Source: Kwoniella bestiolae CBS 10118 (taxonomy: Eukaryota; Basidiomycota; Tremellomycetes; Tremellales; Cryptococcaceae). Taken from it: a stretch of 64,000 nucleotides of DNA. The DNA is taken from contig NC_089248.1 of assembly GCF_000512585.2 (NCBI RefSeq), forward strand, positions 186,001-250,000, read 5' to 3'. The translations under genes were made by a program, and so were the position numbers. This document shows, piece after piece, positions 47,915 to 60,037 of the stretch. The notes below the pieces were generated by a model. That model was not told where the DNA came from. It saw only the letters and a list, made by a program, of their open reading frames with translations, and did no database searches. Numbering within the stretch: the first letter of the stretch is position 1; every line of letters starts with the position of its first letter.

Positions 47915-48956
47915 TTATACCTGATGCTCCTCCGCCTCAGGTACCAAGCCTTTCCCATTCTTCTTCACGTACTCTGCTAAATCCTCTACACTTATGATCT
48001 TCAGTCCCCACTCTCTAGCGAATCTCCAACAATCGTCTCGCCTAGCCATCGACCCGTCTTCTTTCGTAGGGTGGACCAGCTCACATAGCAGTCCAGCAGG
48101 AGGGAGATTGGCGAGGTAACATAGATCTGCGCATTAGATGACATATCAGTACCAGTAGAGTATAGACATCAAGGTGACGCAGAAAAAAGAGTACAAGACA
48201 GGGTGATGGTAGTAGTCAAAGAGAGGGACAGGAGGAACGAAAGGGGAAGCAGCGATAACTCACCAACAGCACACTCGGTATGTCCCCTCCTCTTCCTAGT
48301 ACCCCCCGGAGCATACCTCAGCGTAACCATATGACCCGGTCTGGTCACGTCGTCTTCCCTGCTCTCCGGCGAGGCTAGTAATCTAGCGGTGTACGCACGA
48401 TCATGTGCGGATATACCGGTCGATACGGGGTGTTTGGACGAGTTGGCATCGACTGTCAGGTGGTAGGCTGTTCCCTTGGGATCTTCCGATTTACCAGACG
48501 TAGGGAGGAGAGGAGGAAGACGGAGGGCGTCGAGTCGAGAGGGTGGGAGGGAGAGACATATGAATCCGCTATGACGATTAGGGTATTTTGGTTAGCTCAA
48601 GCAATGTATGTTCGTTAATTTCCTTCACGCTATTCCTGCTGTGCGGAATTCAAGTGCCAAACGAGATGTAAAGATTTCCTTTATGGGTAGATAAGGAGAA
48701 GTCATACAATTATGTATAGCTTCACTCGCTCTGAAGGAATCACCCACCTAGTCCACTTGATCATCCAAGCCATCCCCTCCGTCGTAATCTTACTAGCCGC
48801 ACATACCAAATCACCTTCGTTCTCCCTCGACTCATCATCCATAACTACTACGAACCCACCCTGAGCTATCGCTTCTATCGCATCGGGTATAGAATCGAAT
48901 TGGAATGGTGTAGGTGGGGTGAGAGGAGGGGAGGATATGGCTGTTGGACGGGACAT
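47915..48956 (-). CDS. RIB3: 3,4-dihydroxy-2-butanone-4-phosphate synthase (riboflavin pathway)
   Basis: Seen: three exons (48956-about 48751, about 48566-48268, about 48125-47915), roughly 235 residues. Signature blocks are FVVVMDDESRENEGDLVCAA (metal and substrate-binding acidic loop), MAWMIKWT, SGFICLSLPPSRLDALRLPP, STGISAHDRAYTARLLASPE, RPGHMVTLRYAPGGTRKRRG and HTECAVDLCYLANLPPAGLL. The end is LAEYVKKNGKGLVPEAEEHQV. Known: RibB/Rib3 converts ribulose 5-phosphate to 3,4-dihydroxy-2-butanone 4-phosphate and formate, feeding lumazine synthase. It is a stand-alone enzyme here, without a GTP cyclohydrolase II fusion. Formate is also a one-carbon donor, but no link to the HypX-like gene can be claimed. 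Confidence 0.93.
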
Positions 48957-49903
48957 TGCGAGGTGGAGGTGAAGGAGAGGTCAAGGGTCAATGTCGGTTG
49001 ACAAGGCAAATTCTCCGGACGATGTGGTTGTAGGGTAGACAGAGAGATGATCCCGCTATGAGCTTGAGAAGGTATGTAAATTTTGCTATGTAGAGATGAA
49101 TAGATGATTATATGATTATATGAGATCTGACATTCCATTCATCTCACCAACTTTTTTTTGTGTTATGTTGGTAATCAGAGTGAACAATTGCGTGAGTCGC
49201 TTCTTTCCGACGGATAACGCCGCCTATCTCCTCTGATCTCTTGCTTGGTGGACATAAGCTTGTTGCATCTCTATCTAGGTGAAACGATTGACAGCCGCAT
49301 ACAACATTAATTGAGGGTGAAGAGATGACCATTGTGTACATGCGGTTGATATGTGATATATGCATGCCCGAGAGTACTATATGTCCATTATGATTATAGT
49401 AATGTCGAGATGTAATGAAGATCTACTAACATCAATGCGCACGGACATCCCATGCCCATGCCCATGCCCTTCGGTCATAGGCCATACAAATGTACCTTGC
49501 CGAGGTGATTTTGTGTTCGGCCATCATCATCAAACGGCCGATCAAGATCATCATCATCATCATCATCATTCATCTGCGAGTGGATGACGATGAAAAAGCA
49601 TGTTATCAACATCATTCATTGATATATAATCAATATACTTTGATCCTTTGTAAGCTAATCTACTCAACGCAGCCTCCCAAACCGGATACCGAGTGAAAAC
49701 CAAAAGCAAGTGTGACGTATCAACAAGACAAAACAAACACACCGTCCTCTTATCGTCCCACTTCCCACAACAGTATATAACGACCACTCCGATTCATCCA
49801 CCTTGAATCGACATCTCTTTCATCAACCATAACATCCCTAACCATCACCCTCAGACCATCAGGTCCAGGTTCAATCAAACGTCTCTTCAAGCTCAAGCTC
49901 AAA
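48957..49903. repeat. Divergent promoter RIB3 / hydrolase with simple repeats
   Basis: A 947-bp region holding three CATGCC units (49451-49468) and seven ATC units (49547-49567). No gene supported. Confidence 0.45.
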
Positions 49904-51976
49904 ATGACCTCAACACCTCAACCGATCCATCAATCCCCTTCCATGCCTGAACGACCCCTCTCAGCCCCACCCCTCCCACGCGCTCGAGACATTCCAACAG
50001 ATTTCAAATCGTCACTCTCAGCCTGGTGGTCCACCTCATCATACAAGGAGGCTCGTCTGGCCGAAGAGAGATTATTAAGACGAATGGCAGCGTTCGAACC
50101 CTCTTCTATACCTCCTGCCCAATCCAAGGGATGGTTCACCTCAGGCCAGAAGCAAGATCTACCAGAAACAGAGATCGGACAAATCAAAGATCCCCTTCCC
50201 ATCTCCCACACTGGGCTGGTAGCCACCCTTCGAAACGTATTTATACCTACCCCCAATCCAGCTTTCGCTCCATCGCATCCTGCCGATCCGCGAGAGGTGA
50301 CTTCGGGGAGCGCTACTTCCTCATCGACTGACCTGTCTACTGCTGGAAGTGGAAGTGTCACTTCGAAGGAGAAGAAGAAACATCATTCGAAATGCAAGAA
50401 GGGGGAGGAAGGGAAGATGGTAGATTTCATAAATACTTTGGAAATTACAAGACCACAGGATAAGGATAGTAAAGAGGCGGTGGTGGTTCTACATGGATAC
50501 GCAGCAGCGTTGGGGTGAGTGAGCGGTCTTCTCGCCTTTCAAATCTCCTATTTGCAAGAGCTCTTCGCATCTTTCGATTTATCCCTTGCACCTATCGCAA
50601 TACAATCCTTATGGACACAGCTGATACTCTATCCCGCACTCCAGCTTCTTCTTCCGCAACTGGGAATCCATCTCCCTCTCATCATCCTCGACTGGCCGCC
50701 GGACCTTCTTCCTCGACTGGCTAGGTATGGGCCTCTCCTCCCGTCCCTCTCCCTCACACCTCAACTCACCTTCCAACACCCCCATCCCATCAAGAGTATC
50801 AAGGGCAGAACACTTCTTCGTCTCCTCCCTTGAATCGTGGCGGGAGTCCGTCGGAGTAGAAAAAATGATATTGATAGGTCATTCATTGGGGGGATACCTC
50901 GCCTCGGCATATTCCGTTCGATACCCCGAGAGAGTCAAGGGATTGATTCTACTAAGTCCGGCCGGTATACCCCATGGACCTGAGTATGTCAAGTATCCCC
51001 TCACATCGGAGATTAGCTCGCAAGATAGATTGCAGAACCAGAATCAGAGTAGGAGTCCGCCTGAGACTCCGCAGGAATTGGACGAGGCTACCGACGCGGC
51101 TGAGGCTGAGTTCTCTGGTGCGGGGGGGCCGCAGGGAGAGGCGAAGGAGTGGGCGAAGAGAAGGGAAGAGAGTTTTGTAAGGAGGAATATGATGAAATGT
51201 GGGTTCTAGTTTTGGCTCATCCCTATACGTCTAAGCAACCTTCTATCTTACGCCCTTCCTTTTTCCATCCCAAGCTTGATATCCCTCATCCACCATTCTG
51301 TGTACGAAGCTCACTATTCAATCCTTACACAGTCTTCACATGGGGATGGGAACGAGGCATGTCCCCATTCAGTATCCTCCGATCTGTCGGCCCCTTCGGT
51401 CCATTATGGGTTGGTAAATATTCCAGCCGACGATTCGCCGCTCAGTCAGAAGACGACGTGAGGGACTTGCACTCTTATATATACGGTACGAGCATTATGA
51501 AAGGTAGTGGCGAGTATTGTATCTGTGAGTGATAGTTTGCTTTCGTACACCCATATAGAACTATCATGGAAGGGTGGGAGAAAGACTGACTTTTGGTTTC
51601 TTATCACAGCCCACATCTTGGCTCCAGGAGCATATGCCAGGATACCAATCATAGATCGAATAAACAGGTTGAAAGTGCCCGTGACATTCATGTACGGCGA
51701 TAACGACTGTGAGTGGTTTTTCCCCTCTTTGATCATTGGACATTATCTCGCTTCTGTTGATAGTACAATGTTGATCTTGATATTGATATCGATGGCATAG
51801 GGATGGACGTAAAAGGGGGTGAAGATTCCGTGAAACTTCTCCTCGAATCAGGAAACACAGCTTCATCGTGCCATACCATCCCTAAAGCGGGACATCACTT
51901 GTATCTGGATAATCCAGAATATACCAACAAGTTGATCGAGAAGGCTATCAAGGCTATTCCCAAAGAATTGGCATAG
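49904..51976 (+). CDS. Alpha/beta hydrolase, Cld1/ABHD5-like (cardiolipin deacylase or lysophospholipid acyltransferase family)
   Basis: Seen: start MTSTPQPIHQSPSMPERPLS, with N-terminal residues about 1-190 variable and Ser/Lys-rich. The hydrolase core spans junction VVVLHGYAAALG|FFFRNW, then RRTFFLDWLGMGLSSRPSPS and the nucleophile elbow MILIGHSLGGYLASAYSVRY (GxSxG). Next are GLILLSPAGIPHGPEY, a long charged insert, FTWGWERGMSPFSILRSVGP and VPVTFMYGDND. Near the end is the HX4D-containing block KAGHHLYLDNPEYTNKL. About 500 residues over six or more exons, stop at 51976. Known: in yeast Cld1 removes an acyl chain from cardiolipin in mitochondria; ABHD4/5 relatives act on lysophospholipids. 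The HX4D block supports this clan. A mitochondrial presequence is not obvious. Confidence 0.83.
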
Positions 51977-52256
51977 AGTTAGACATAGATCTGAGTAGGG
52001 TCGTGAAGTGTTTGGAAGTATACATACCCCTTATAGAGTTGAGTGTTGTCGGTTGACAATTTCATTCATTCGTTCGTTATAATACAATTTGTCGTTAAAT
52101 GAATCGTAATTGGTTTGTTATGTATAGTATGTAAAAATCTGATCATATAGAGGGAATATATGCAAGGTATAATATCGTAAAATACAGATTGAATCGTACA
52201 ATCGCGAAATGCGGAAAGGGAGAAATGGTGCTCGTGTGGGTACGTGGATAACATGT

Positions 52257-53725
52257 TTAGTAGTATCTACAGCAGGAATGGATTATCAGCAGGCAGCGAG
52301 TGGGGATATCTCTTTGAAAGACAACTCACTCAATTTCGAGCTATGAAAGGTCGATCACCTCGTCAGCGTGATATGATGTGGTAACATGACAGCCAGAAAG
52401 ATGGATTGGAGTGAGTACTCACAAATTGCAAAGCGACGTATCTAGGAGTCAAGACATTCAGCCCCTGGGGGTTGAACAGGCCTGTATTATGCTCATGGAT
52501 GAACCGTTCGGCTCGTTGAAGTTCCTACCCAAGACAAGGGATATCACATAATATCAGCAAGATTGCACTGGCCTGATGAATACAATTCGCACATCCACCG
52601 ACTCACCCTCTCGAAATGGCTTTCCCTCCAGAACAAGCTCGTCCAAAGTGTCCCGACCGCAATGAGATTATCCCATATGGTCGGTCGCACCGCATAGGCG
52701 GAGTAGAGGATCTCGTTGAGCGAGGTTATGAATTCGAGCATTTGATTGGGTTTTATCTATGACATACCGGTCATCGAATTTAGCTTTTACTCTGCATGGT
52801 TGAGGAGAGGAACAGTAGTATACTTACCCTGCCTTCCAGCTCCATCGGATAGACTGTATCGAATCTGAGATTCAAGCAGACCGATTAGCGAAGCTCTTCT
52901 GTCAATGCAGAGCACTGAGCAGTTGGAGGTACGTTAAATGGTATATTCGATGTAACTAGGCTGACAGAGGCGATACCGCCGTGATGATGGATCGCATATA
53001 GTGAACCGACAAACGCATCACTCACTGACACACCTCGCCACCACTCCAATCTCTATCTATCCTGATCACCTCCTTCGGCAGATGTTTACCTATTGTGCCT
53101 GTTATGGGCTGGTGGAAGTACGAGTGGGGTGGTAGAGCTTGAAGGGCGTAGTACGATCTTGGTTTGCTGCTTGGGTAAATGTAATTAGTATGATTAAATG
53201 TGGTTTCACGATGGCGTAACATCGGTCAATAGCACCGGTCAGAAGGGTGGGCAAAGCAGTTATTACGACTTATACAGATGAATCCATACACACTCTCCAC
53301 CTCATACAAGAGAGAAAGACAGAGGAGAGGAGAGAGAGAGAAAGACAAACCCACCCATTACCCCCTCTCCAACCCTTCAGATCCCTCTCCACCTTCCCAT
53401 CCCATTCCCTCAACTTTGACCTCTCAAACTCTTCCTCCCAATCTTCGTACTTCCCATTCCCACTGGACGAATCTCCAGGCTGACGAATCACGCTGAAACT
53501 GTTGGTATTGCTCTGTTGCGAGGGGTGAGCTCTGTTGAGTACTTCGTTGAGGCTCTGATGGGTTTGAGGATGTGCTTGTGATTGTGATTTGACAAACGGG
53601 GTAGTCTCGGTGTGTGATCCGGGGGTGTATGGTGCTTGCGTTTGATTCTGGGTGAGATGTGATGAGGGGGGTGTGGTAGATGATAGTGGGTGGGGAGGGG
53701 TGAATGGGATACTTGTTGATGTCAT
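52257..53725 (-). CDS. ERF4: Ras palmitoyltransferase accessory subunit ERF4 (GOLGA7 family)
   Basis: Seen: start MTSTSIPFTPPHPLSSTTPP, a disordered Ser/Thr/Gln-rich N-terminal half with GKYEDWEEEFERSKLREWDG. The Erf4 domain follows over five small exons: KEVIRIDRDWSGGEVCQ|FD, TVYPMELEGR, MLEFITSLNEILYSAYAV, TIWDNLIAVGTLWTSLFWRE, SHFER|ELQRAERFIHEHNTG and LFNPQGLNVLTPRYVALQF, ending LEIEYY. The order R-I-x-RD, F...YP.ELEGR, E.....E....FNP.GL matches Erf4/Shr5/GOLGA7. Known: Erf4 stabilises the DHHC enzyme Erf2 at the ER/Golgi for palmitoylation of Ras. Inference: the fungal partner of an Erf2 homologue encoded elsewhere. Confidence 0.85.
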
Positions 53726-54081
53726 CCTGGTGATGGTTATTGAGCTACTCGCTGGTTCCTATGTCGATGTCGATGTCGATGTCTATGTTGTGGTGGTCAT
53801 CGTGTCATTATATTCTAGTGTTCATCGTGTAGAAATCACAAAGGTATAATGAATGACGCTTGGACCATACCACACCATGTTAAACCTCAACTTTGTTTAC
53901 CCTCGGAAGCATTTCATCAACACGGGTAGCTCTCGGTGGCAAAGCATCATTGGTCATCTTGACAATCTCTATGTGGATGCATGCATACTCATAGCAGGTG
54001 AAGGTATATGCATCACATCATCTAATCTTCTTCCGAGGTATAACCCAAATGGTATCGATCATATATCAAAGTATAATACTA
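53726..54081. other. ERF4 upstream / GPx 3' region
   Basis: Includes a TGTCGA hexamer repeat at 53762-53780. No gene seen. Confidence 0.4.
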
Positions 54082-55180
54082 CTATAACAACTTTTCAATC
54101 TCCTCCTTCAACTTTTCAGGCTTCGTCGAAGACCCATACCTTCCTACGACCTTGCCTTCCTTGTCCACAAGGAATTTGGTAAAGTTCCTATATCCATCAT
54201 ACACCATCGATCAGCAATTAGCACTTCGTTCCCCAAAATAAACTATCTCTCTCCCACTCAGAAAGAGCGAAGCAGGCTTAATGTGACGTTGGAAGGAAGA
54301 ATGGAAGAATGGACCAAACTTACCACTTGATAGAGGTAGTCCCGGCGATTCCACCTACTCCTTCCCCTTTCTGCGATTTGAGCCATGCGAACACCTCGTT
54401 CATGTTCTTACCGTTCACTTCGGATTTCTTCATCAGAGGGAAAGTTACGCCGTGGTTGAGCTGTGGGGTTGAAATGTCAGTGTTATGTACATCCAACTTG
54501 CTGGAGAAGAGGATAGATATCATAATTCCAAGACATGACGAGGTTTGGATCGTGGATCGTATGTTGTGGATCGGATCATCGACTCACCGTACAGAACGAT
54601 GAGATATCCTCATCACTCCCCGGTTCCTGTCCTCCAAATTCATTTGAGGGGAATCCGAGCACTTCTAGACCTTTGTCATGGTATGATTTATGCAGTTCCT
54701 CAAGACCTGTATACTGCGGTTGGAAAAGGAATCGTCAACATGCTTATATCGGTATGAGTGGCATGGTACGGCAAGACTCACTTGATATGTGAAACCACTA
54801 TTACCAAGGTAGAGAAAGGCGATCGTCAGTATATCGTTCTATCTGTTCAACCCAGTCTTTCGTGGTATCACGGCAAGATAAAGAGCTCGAGGAAGATAAG
54901 GCATGTAATTTGATAAGAATGATGGATATACTAACCACTTGGACGCAGTGTTAACTATCAATACCACCTTTCCCTTCAATGTTGCCTATCGAATGATAAG
55001 CGATCAGCGATCATGCCCATCTCCCGGCGACTGGGCAGGACGCAGCATAAGAGGTAACGCCAAACTCACAAAATCCAATTGACCTTTACTGCCCGGTAAG
55101 GTAGCTTTCAACTCGTAGAACCCCTTCTTGGCCACTTCGGGGGATATCGACTCGTAGCCTAATTTAGAGAGGAGAGACAT
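54082..55180 (-). CDS. Glutathione peroxidase, Cys (peroxiredoxin-like) type
   Basis: Seen: start MSLLSKLGYESISPEVAKKG at 55180, roughly 180 residues over seven exons. Core GKVVLIVNTASK|C|GFTYQ, YTGLEELHKSYHDKGLEVLG, FPSNEFGGQEPGSDEDISSF, NHGVTFPLMKKSEVNGKNMN, GTTSIKW|NFTKFLVDKEGKV. The catalytic residue is Cys, not selenocysteine; Gln (FGGQEP), Trp and Asn (W|NFTKF) complete the tetrad. The Cys codon is split by an intron (TG at 54937-54936, T at 54797), and the following exon, 54797-54782, is only 16 nt. Known: fungal GPx enzymes use thioredoxin or glutathione to reduce lipid and other hydroperoxides and may sense peroxide. The N-terminal extension of about 20 residues might be a weak targeting sequence. 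Confidence 0.92.
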
Positions 55181-55929
55181 CGTGTGGAGGTGTAGCTTAG
55201 TTAGTAGTTGATGTAGATGGGAGAAAGTAGTAGCTCAAGGTGTTGGCGACGTCTTGTTTGATATATCGTTGACTAAAGATCAAAGGCGAGATAACGATTC
55301 ACAAACTGCATGTATCCATATTTATATTTATATTCATATCAAAATCACAACACCAAGGGTGATATCGTAAGATAACGCTCGAATTACTTCATTCGCCGTA
55401 CATGTCCCCTTCTCCGCCCTTGCGTCTTCCATCCTGACCACCGAACAAAAATCAAAGTACGGCGGCTATAGACACCGAATACCGAACATTGATTCAGCAT
55501 TCACCTATGCACTGTATTTACATTGAGATGACATTGTTCCAGGCATACAGTAAGCATATGCATATTTTCACCTAGCACGTAGCAAGAGATCATTCACCGT
55601 AAGTGCCTTTTTGCCCAGTCGGTCGGGTTCATAACCTAACCTCATAACCTCATAAACCGAGAGACGGTTCGGGGATTGATCAAATTATTCAGATTTATCC
55701 GGAAATTGCGGAACTACCAAAACTTGACTGATGACATAAGACTGGTACGCTGATATGGCCGCCGATTCAACTTCTGTTTACTTGTACAATCCAATCAATG
55801 CATCTATATTATCATTTCTGTACATCTAATCATTCATCAAGCAGGAACCAATACCAAGGGGTGCAGAAGAATATGAACCGAGAAACCAATTATCGGTTAC
55901 AAGACTAAACAAGTAGTGGGTTCAAACAA
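55181..55929. other. GPx upstream / DBP3 3' region
   Basis: AT-rich TATTTATAT-type repeat near 55316-55338. No gene seen in about 750 bp. Confidence 0.4.
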
Positions 55930-58203
55930 CTAATCAAAAGTAATCTTAGTAGCAGCCGGCGCATCACTCGTATCCTTATAAAAAGCACCATACGACCCAT
56001 GTTCCTTCTTCTTGATAGTCGTAGGGAACCTATCCATCTCCTTGGGTATCTCCGCTCCAGCATCTCTCAGGACTCTCATGAATTCTCCTGCTAGGGATTT
56101 CTCATGGTTCTCACCTGTGAAGAAGGTTACTGCTTTTCCTGTCTTGCCTGCTCGTCCGGTACGACCACATCTGTGGACAAAGTCCTCTACAACCAATCAG
56201 ACGATTAGCTCATGTCCAGTACCAAATGCAGTATAGCATTATAACTCTTTCACACGAGAAAGTGAAAGGTGTACCAACTCACCAGTAGTCAGAGGGAAAG
56301 TCACATTAATCACCAACCCCACATCAGGAATATCCAACCCCCTAGCAGCAACATCCGTAGCGACCAGTACATTCTGTTTACCAGTTTTGAACAGATCGAG
56401 AGCTTTGAACCTTGCATCCTGTGTCATATCTCCATGGAGGGCACCGACGTTGTAGTTGGCTCGTTTGATTGTGTATTCTAATCGTTGCGCTTCTTTCTTG
56501 TACAGTGCGAAGACTAGGATACGTGTGGGCGAGGTAGGGGTGTTGGGGTGGGCTTTGAGGTGGGATCGGAGGTGGTATAGGAGTCGACCGCTGTGTGTTT
56601 TGGGTTTGTCAGCTCAACAGCACTGGAACTGACATCATTGTTTGGATGCTTCATTGAATATAGCTTATATAGAATATAGCTTGAAGAGAGCCGAAGAGAA
56701 GGGACGATAAGCGATGGTATCACACTCACTCTTTATCCCTCGAGTTATCCAATACCTCCACAACCTGCTCGATCCTCTTGTTCGCCGACAGCTCGTCTGA
56801 CCCAACGGTTATTCGAATAGGATCGTTAAGGAAGGAAGAAGCGAGTCTTCGAACCGATTCAGGCCAGGTAGCGGAGACTGCGATAGGCAACACAATATAT
56901 TAGCATGCAATACGGATGATCGACCGATGGTTTGAGAACAAGATGGAAAGACAGGGGGCAAAGATGATCGTAAAAGATATACACGATGATATTCCGTATA
57001 TATTGCATCGCAGAGGGGTAGATTACCCACTCACACATGACAGTTTGTCTTCCCTTGGTATGATCCGGCGTATGAGCGATAATCCTTCTAATGTCATTCT
57101 CGAACCCCTGATCCAACATTCGGTCCGCCTCGTCGAGCACAAGGTAGGATACGCTACAGGGCGAGAGAATTAGCAAGATTTTACCTTCTCTAATCGGACG
57201 ATACGAGGTAAATTGCAGAGCAAAACGGCCAAACTCACCTGCTCAAATCCAAATCCCCCGCATCAGCCAAATCCAACGTCCTCCCCGGCGTCCCCACGAC
57301 AATCCTCGTATTGGGATTCTTCAACTCGTTGATCTGCTCGTATTTCCCCACCCCTCCAAACAGACACACCGAGTTGATCCCCACGGATTTCCCAAATGCC
57401 GAGATAGTATCATGGGACTGTTGCGCCAGCTCCCTAGTAGGTGCCAAAACCAACATGGCAATTTGTCCTTTACCCTTCTTACCTACGGGTGGGAGGGATG
57501 AAACGTGGTTCAAACCTGGTACCCCGAACGACAGGGTTTTACCGGATCCAGTTTCGGCGATTCCCACGACGTCCCGTTTGGATAGTAGGGCGGGCCAACT
57601 GCATGCTTGGATGGGTGTTGGTTTGGAGAATGCCTTGAGAAATGGTTGAAGGGATGGATTGATGGGTAGGGAAGGGATGGAGAGGATTGGTGGGTAGATT
57701 GAGGGGGTTAGAGTGATGTTTTGTTCGGATAGGTAGGTGTTGGACTCGGGGGTGAAGATTGTCGAGATTGTAGATGTAGAGGTAGAGGTAGAGGTTGAGG
57801 GGGAGTCGGTAGAAGTGGCTGCGGCTTGAGCTTTGGCGAGTTTCTTTTGTTGTTTCTTACTCAGTGCTGGAGTTTCCTCTGGTTCGGCGGGAGTAATGCT
57901 CTCAGTAGTAGATTCATCGGTGGATTTCGACTCCTTCTTCTTCTTCTTCGGTGGTTCCTCAGCTTCGGGAGTCTCAGTGGACTGTTCAACAGCCTTACTC
58001 TTCTTCTTCTTCTCTTTCTTTTCCTTCTTCTCTTTCACCTCCTCGCCATCCTCCCTGCTCTTCCTCTTCTTCTCGATTGGTGTGGATTCGCCTGAGGTGG
58101 CGGCGGCTTTAGCAGCTTTGGCAGCTTTCCTAGCTTTTTTCTCCTCTTTCAACCTCTTCTTCTCTTCTTTGCTTATTGCTGGGGATGATTCTTCGATTGA
58201 CAT
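55930..58203 (-). CDS. DBP3: DEAD-box ATP-dependent RNA helicase DBP3
   Basis: Seen: start MSIEESSPAISKEEKKRLKE at 58203. About 130 residues of Lys/Glu/Ala-rich N-terminus typical of nucleolar helicases come first. Then FSKPTPIQACSWPALLSKRD (Q motif), GIAETGSGKTLSFGVPG (motif I), LAPTRELAQQ (Ia), VVGTPGRTLDL (Ib), LVLDEADRMLDQGFENDIRR (II), SATWPESVRRLASSFLNDP (III), RILVFALYKKEAQRLEYTIK, VATDVAARGLDIPDVGLVIN and EDFVHRCGRTGRAGKTGKAV (VI). The end is KITFD at 55930. About five exons. Known: Dbp3 acts in 60S ribosome biogenesis, in pre-rRNA cleavage at site A3. The short C-terminus after motif VI matches DBP3 better than DBP2. Confidence 0.92.
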
Positions 58204-58694
58204 TGTGCGTAAACGGTTATCTGGTGTTTAAGATGTGCTATGTCCCAACCTACAAAATATAGGATAGACAGGCATATAAGTATTCTTGTAAATAAATCAA
58301 TAAATCTTTTCAACCGGGGTCCGATCTGAAATTTCAATCTTAAATGGAGGGTGCAGATAGATACAATCACAAACCGATTTCCGCCGGATCAAAGTCAGTC
58401 ACGGTCAGAGTGCTGTTATATACGATATGCACAAGATGTACAAAGTACAATGTGGTATCTCATTCATATAGGAAAGCGTGACTAGGGAGGAAGTCACGAT
58501 GGTTGTATTTGAATTTAGGTAGATTCACATATACAGATGCTTGGATTCAACGAAAAGAATACGGAAAACAGAATAGTACAGTATCACAGAAGAACGAAAC
58601 CTTCTCTCTCAATTTCGTAGGTATCTCCTCATTCTCAACGACGGTCTCGTCCTCCGAGACCAAACACTTTTGTGCTATCAATTCCAATCCCATC
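58204..58694. other. DBP3 upstream / GLC8 3' region
   Basis: 491-bp spacer between two genes on the same strand. No feature seen beyond AT-rich promoter-like sequence. Confidence 0.4.
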
Positions 58695-60037
58695 CTAGCT
58701 ATCAATATCCATCTTCCCATTTACTTCCCCACTCGTACCATTCACTCCCTCCCCTTCCTCCTCCTCATCTTCCTTCTGTAACAGCTCCCTAGCTTTCTTC
58801 ATAGCAAACGCGGCCTCCTTGGAATAATGATTGTTCCTCTTCTTAGCGAATTCCTTGTGTTTCGCCTTTTGCTCTTCATCCATCTCGTCCTCGCTATCGC
58901 TGAATACCTCGCCCGAGTTAGCAGCGGTATTGGCAGCGGTGGCTCCCAACGCCTCTGGTCCAGGTACGGTGGGTTTACCTCCCGAATGAGATGAGTGTGA
59001 CGATCTGGAAGAGCTTGAGGAACCGGGTCGGACGGGTCGGTCTTTGGTTGGGAGCGAGAAGGACGCGGAGCGAGAGGAGGAGCTGGAGATGGAGGGTCGT
59101 CTGGGTGCTTCGTCTTGGGGTGGGGGTTGTTGCGCGTTGAAGAGGGTGTTGTCGGCTGTGGAATTGGGTGTGGAGGGGAAGCTGAATGAGGTTGTAACAT
59201 TGTCAGCTGTACGGTGATGATGGACAGATCATGTATACTGGGGAGCTCACCTTGCTCGACCTGGACTGAGGGGTGTGTTGGGTGATTTTGGGGCTTGATC
59301 AGCCTCGAGGTCAAAGCCTGGGATATCGTTGTCTATGGTAGGATGACGAGTGTTAGTTCGAAGTAAGTAGTTCAGATAGTATGAATGCTTGGTAGCTTTG
59401 TGTTGAACAGGCCAGCAGCAGGAAGGTATAGCACTTACCTAGCACTCGATCATTCACAGCATCATACCTGACATATGGTGTTTTGGGTTCGGTGATTTTC
59501 CTATAAAAGTCAAACGATCTTAGCAATGTGTGCACTGAAGTAGATCGAGGACAACTCACATCAGCGAGTCTTTCTGTATTTCGGTTAATGCGATGTTCGC
59601 TTCGTCCCATTGTAGGCTGTGTGAGATAAGACATGATTAGTATAGAATATCGTATTTAGAAGGTGATCATATATAGGAGTTCTACTATATATAATAGAAT
59701 AGTATATATACTACTACATAAATTGTATATAGTAGTATTCCCCCATCCCACCCCTAGCTACCGATAGAAGTCAAAAGTGAACTCACTGATCCCCCGGCAC
59801 CCTCTCAACCCCATCCACCACCATCCCCTCTTCATCTATACCACTAGCCCTTCTTAGGGGATTCTTTAGAATCCCCCTAGAAGGCGGTGGTCTATCAGCA
59901 GACAATACCACCGGTGGTGATTCCAATAAATCATCCGTAGCAGGTGCTGGTGGTCCGTCTACATGTGGAATATCAATATGATTCGGATGGGGGTGGGTTG
60001 ACGCGTAGGTATGTTTGGGTTGTTCTGGTGGGATCAT
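58695..60037 (-). CDS. GLC8: Protein phosphatase 1 regulator, inhibitor-2/GLC8 family
   Basis: Seen: four exons. Start MIPPEQPKHTYASTHPHPNH at 60037; the PP1-binding motif SRGILKNPLRRASG matches the KGILK site of inhibitor-2. Exon 2 begins LQWDEANIALTEIQKDSLMK, then ITEPKTPYVRYDAVNDRVL (the P-x-TPY site whose Thr is phosphorylated by GSK3/Pho85-type kinases). A Ser/Pro-rich linker follows. The last helix EFAKKRNNHYSKEAAFAMKK, then ARELLQKEDEEEEGEG, is the HYNE-type segment that occupies the PP1 active site. Ends NGKMDIDS at 58695. Known: Glc8 activates or inhibits Glc7/PP1 depending on phosphorylation. The first intron (about 59787-59620) contains AT-rich palindromes. Confidence 0.9.
59680..59740. 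repeat. AT palindromes inside GLC8 intron 1
   Basis: TAGTATATATACTA (59700-59713) is a perfect 14-bp palindrome. It is flanked by CTACTATATAT at 59683-59693 and TATATAGTAGTA at about 59730-59741, which can pair with each other around it. Confidence 0.6.

Noticed and set aside
49547..49567. CRISPR-like array at ATC repeats
   Set aside because: Trinucleotide microsatellite without spacers, and the genome is eukaryotic.
57826..58231. Phe/Leu/Ser-rich + strand frames resembling a membrane protein
   Set aside because: Complement of the Lys/Glu-rich N-terminus of DBP3.
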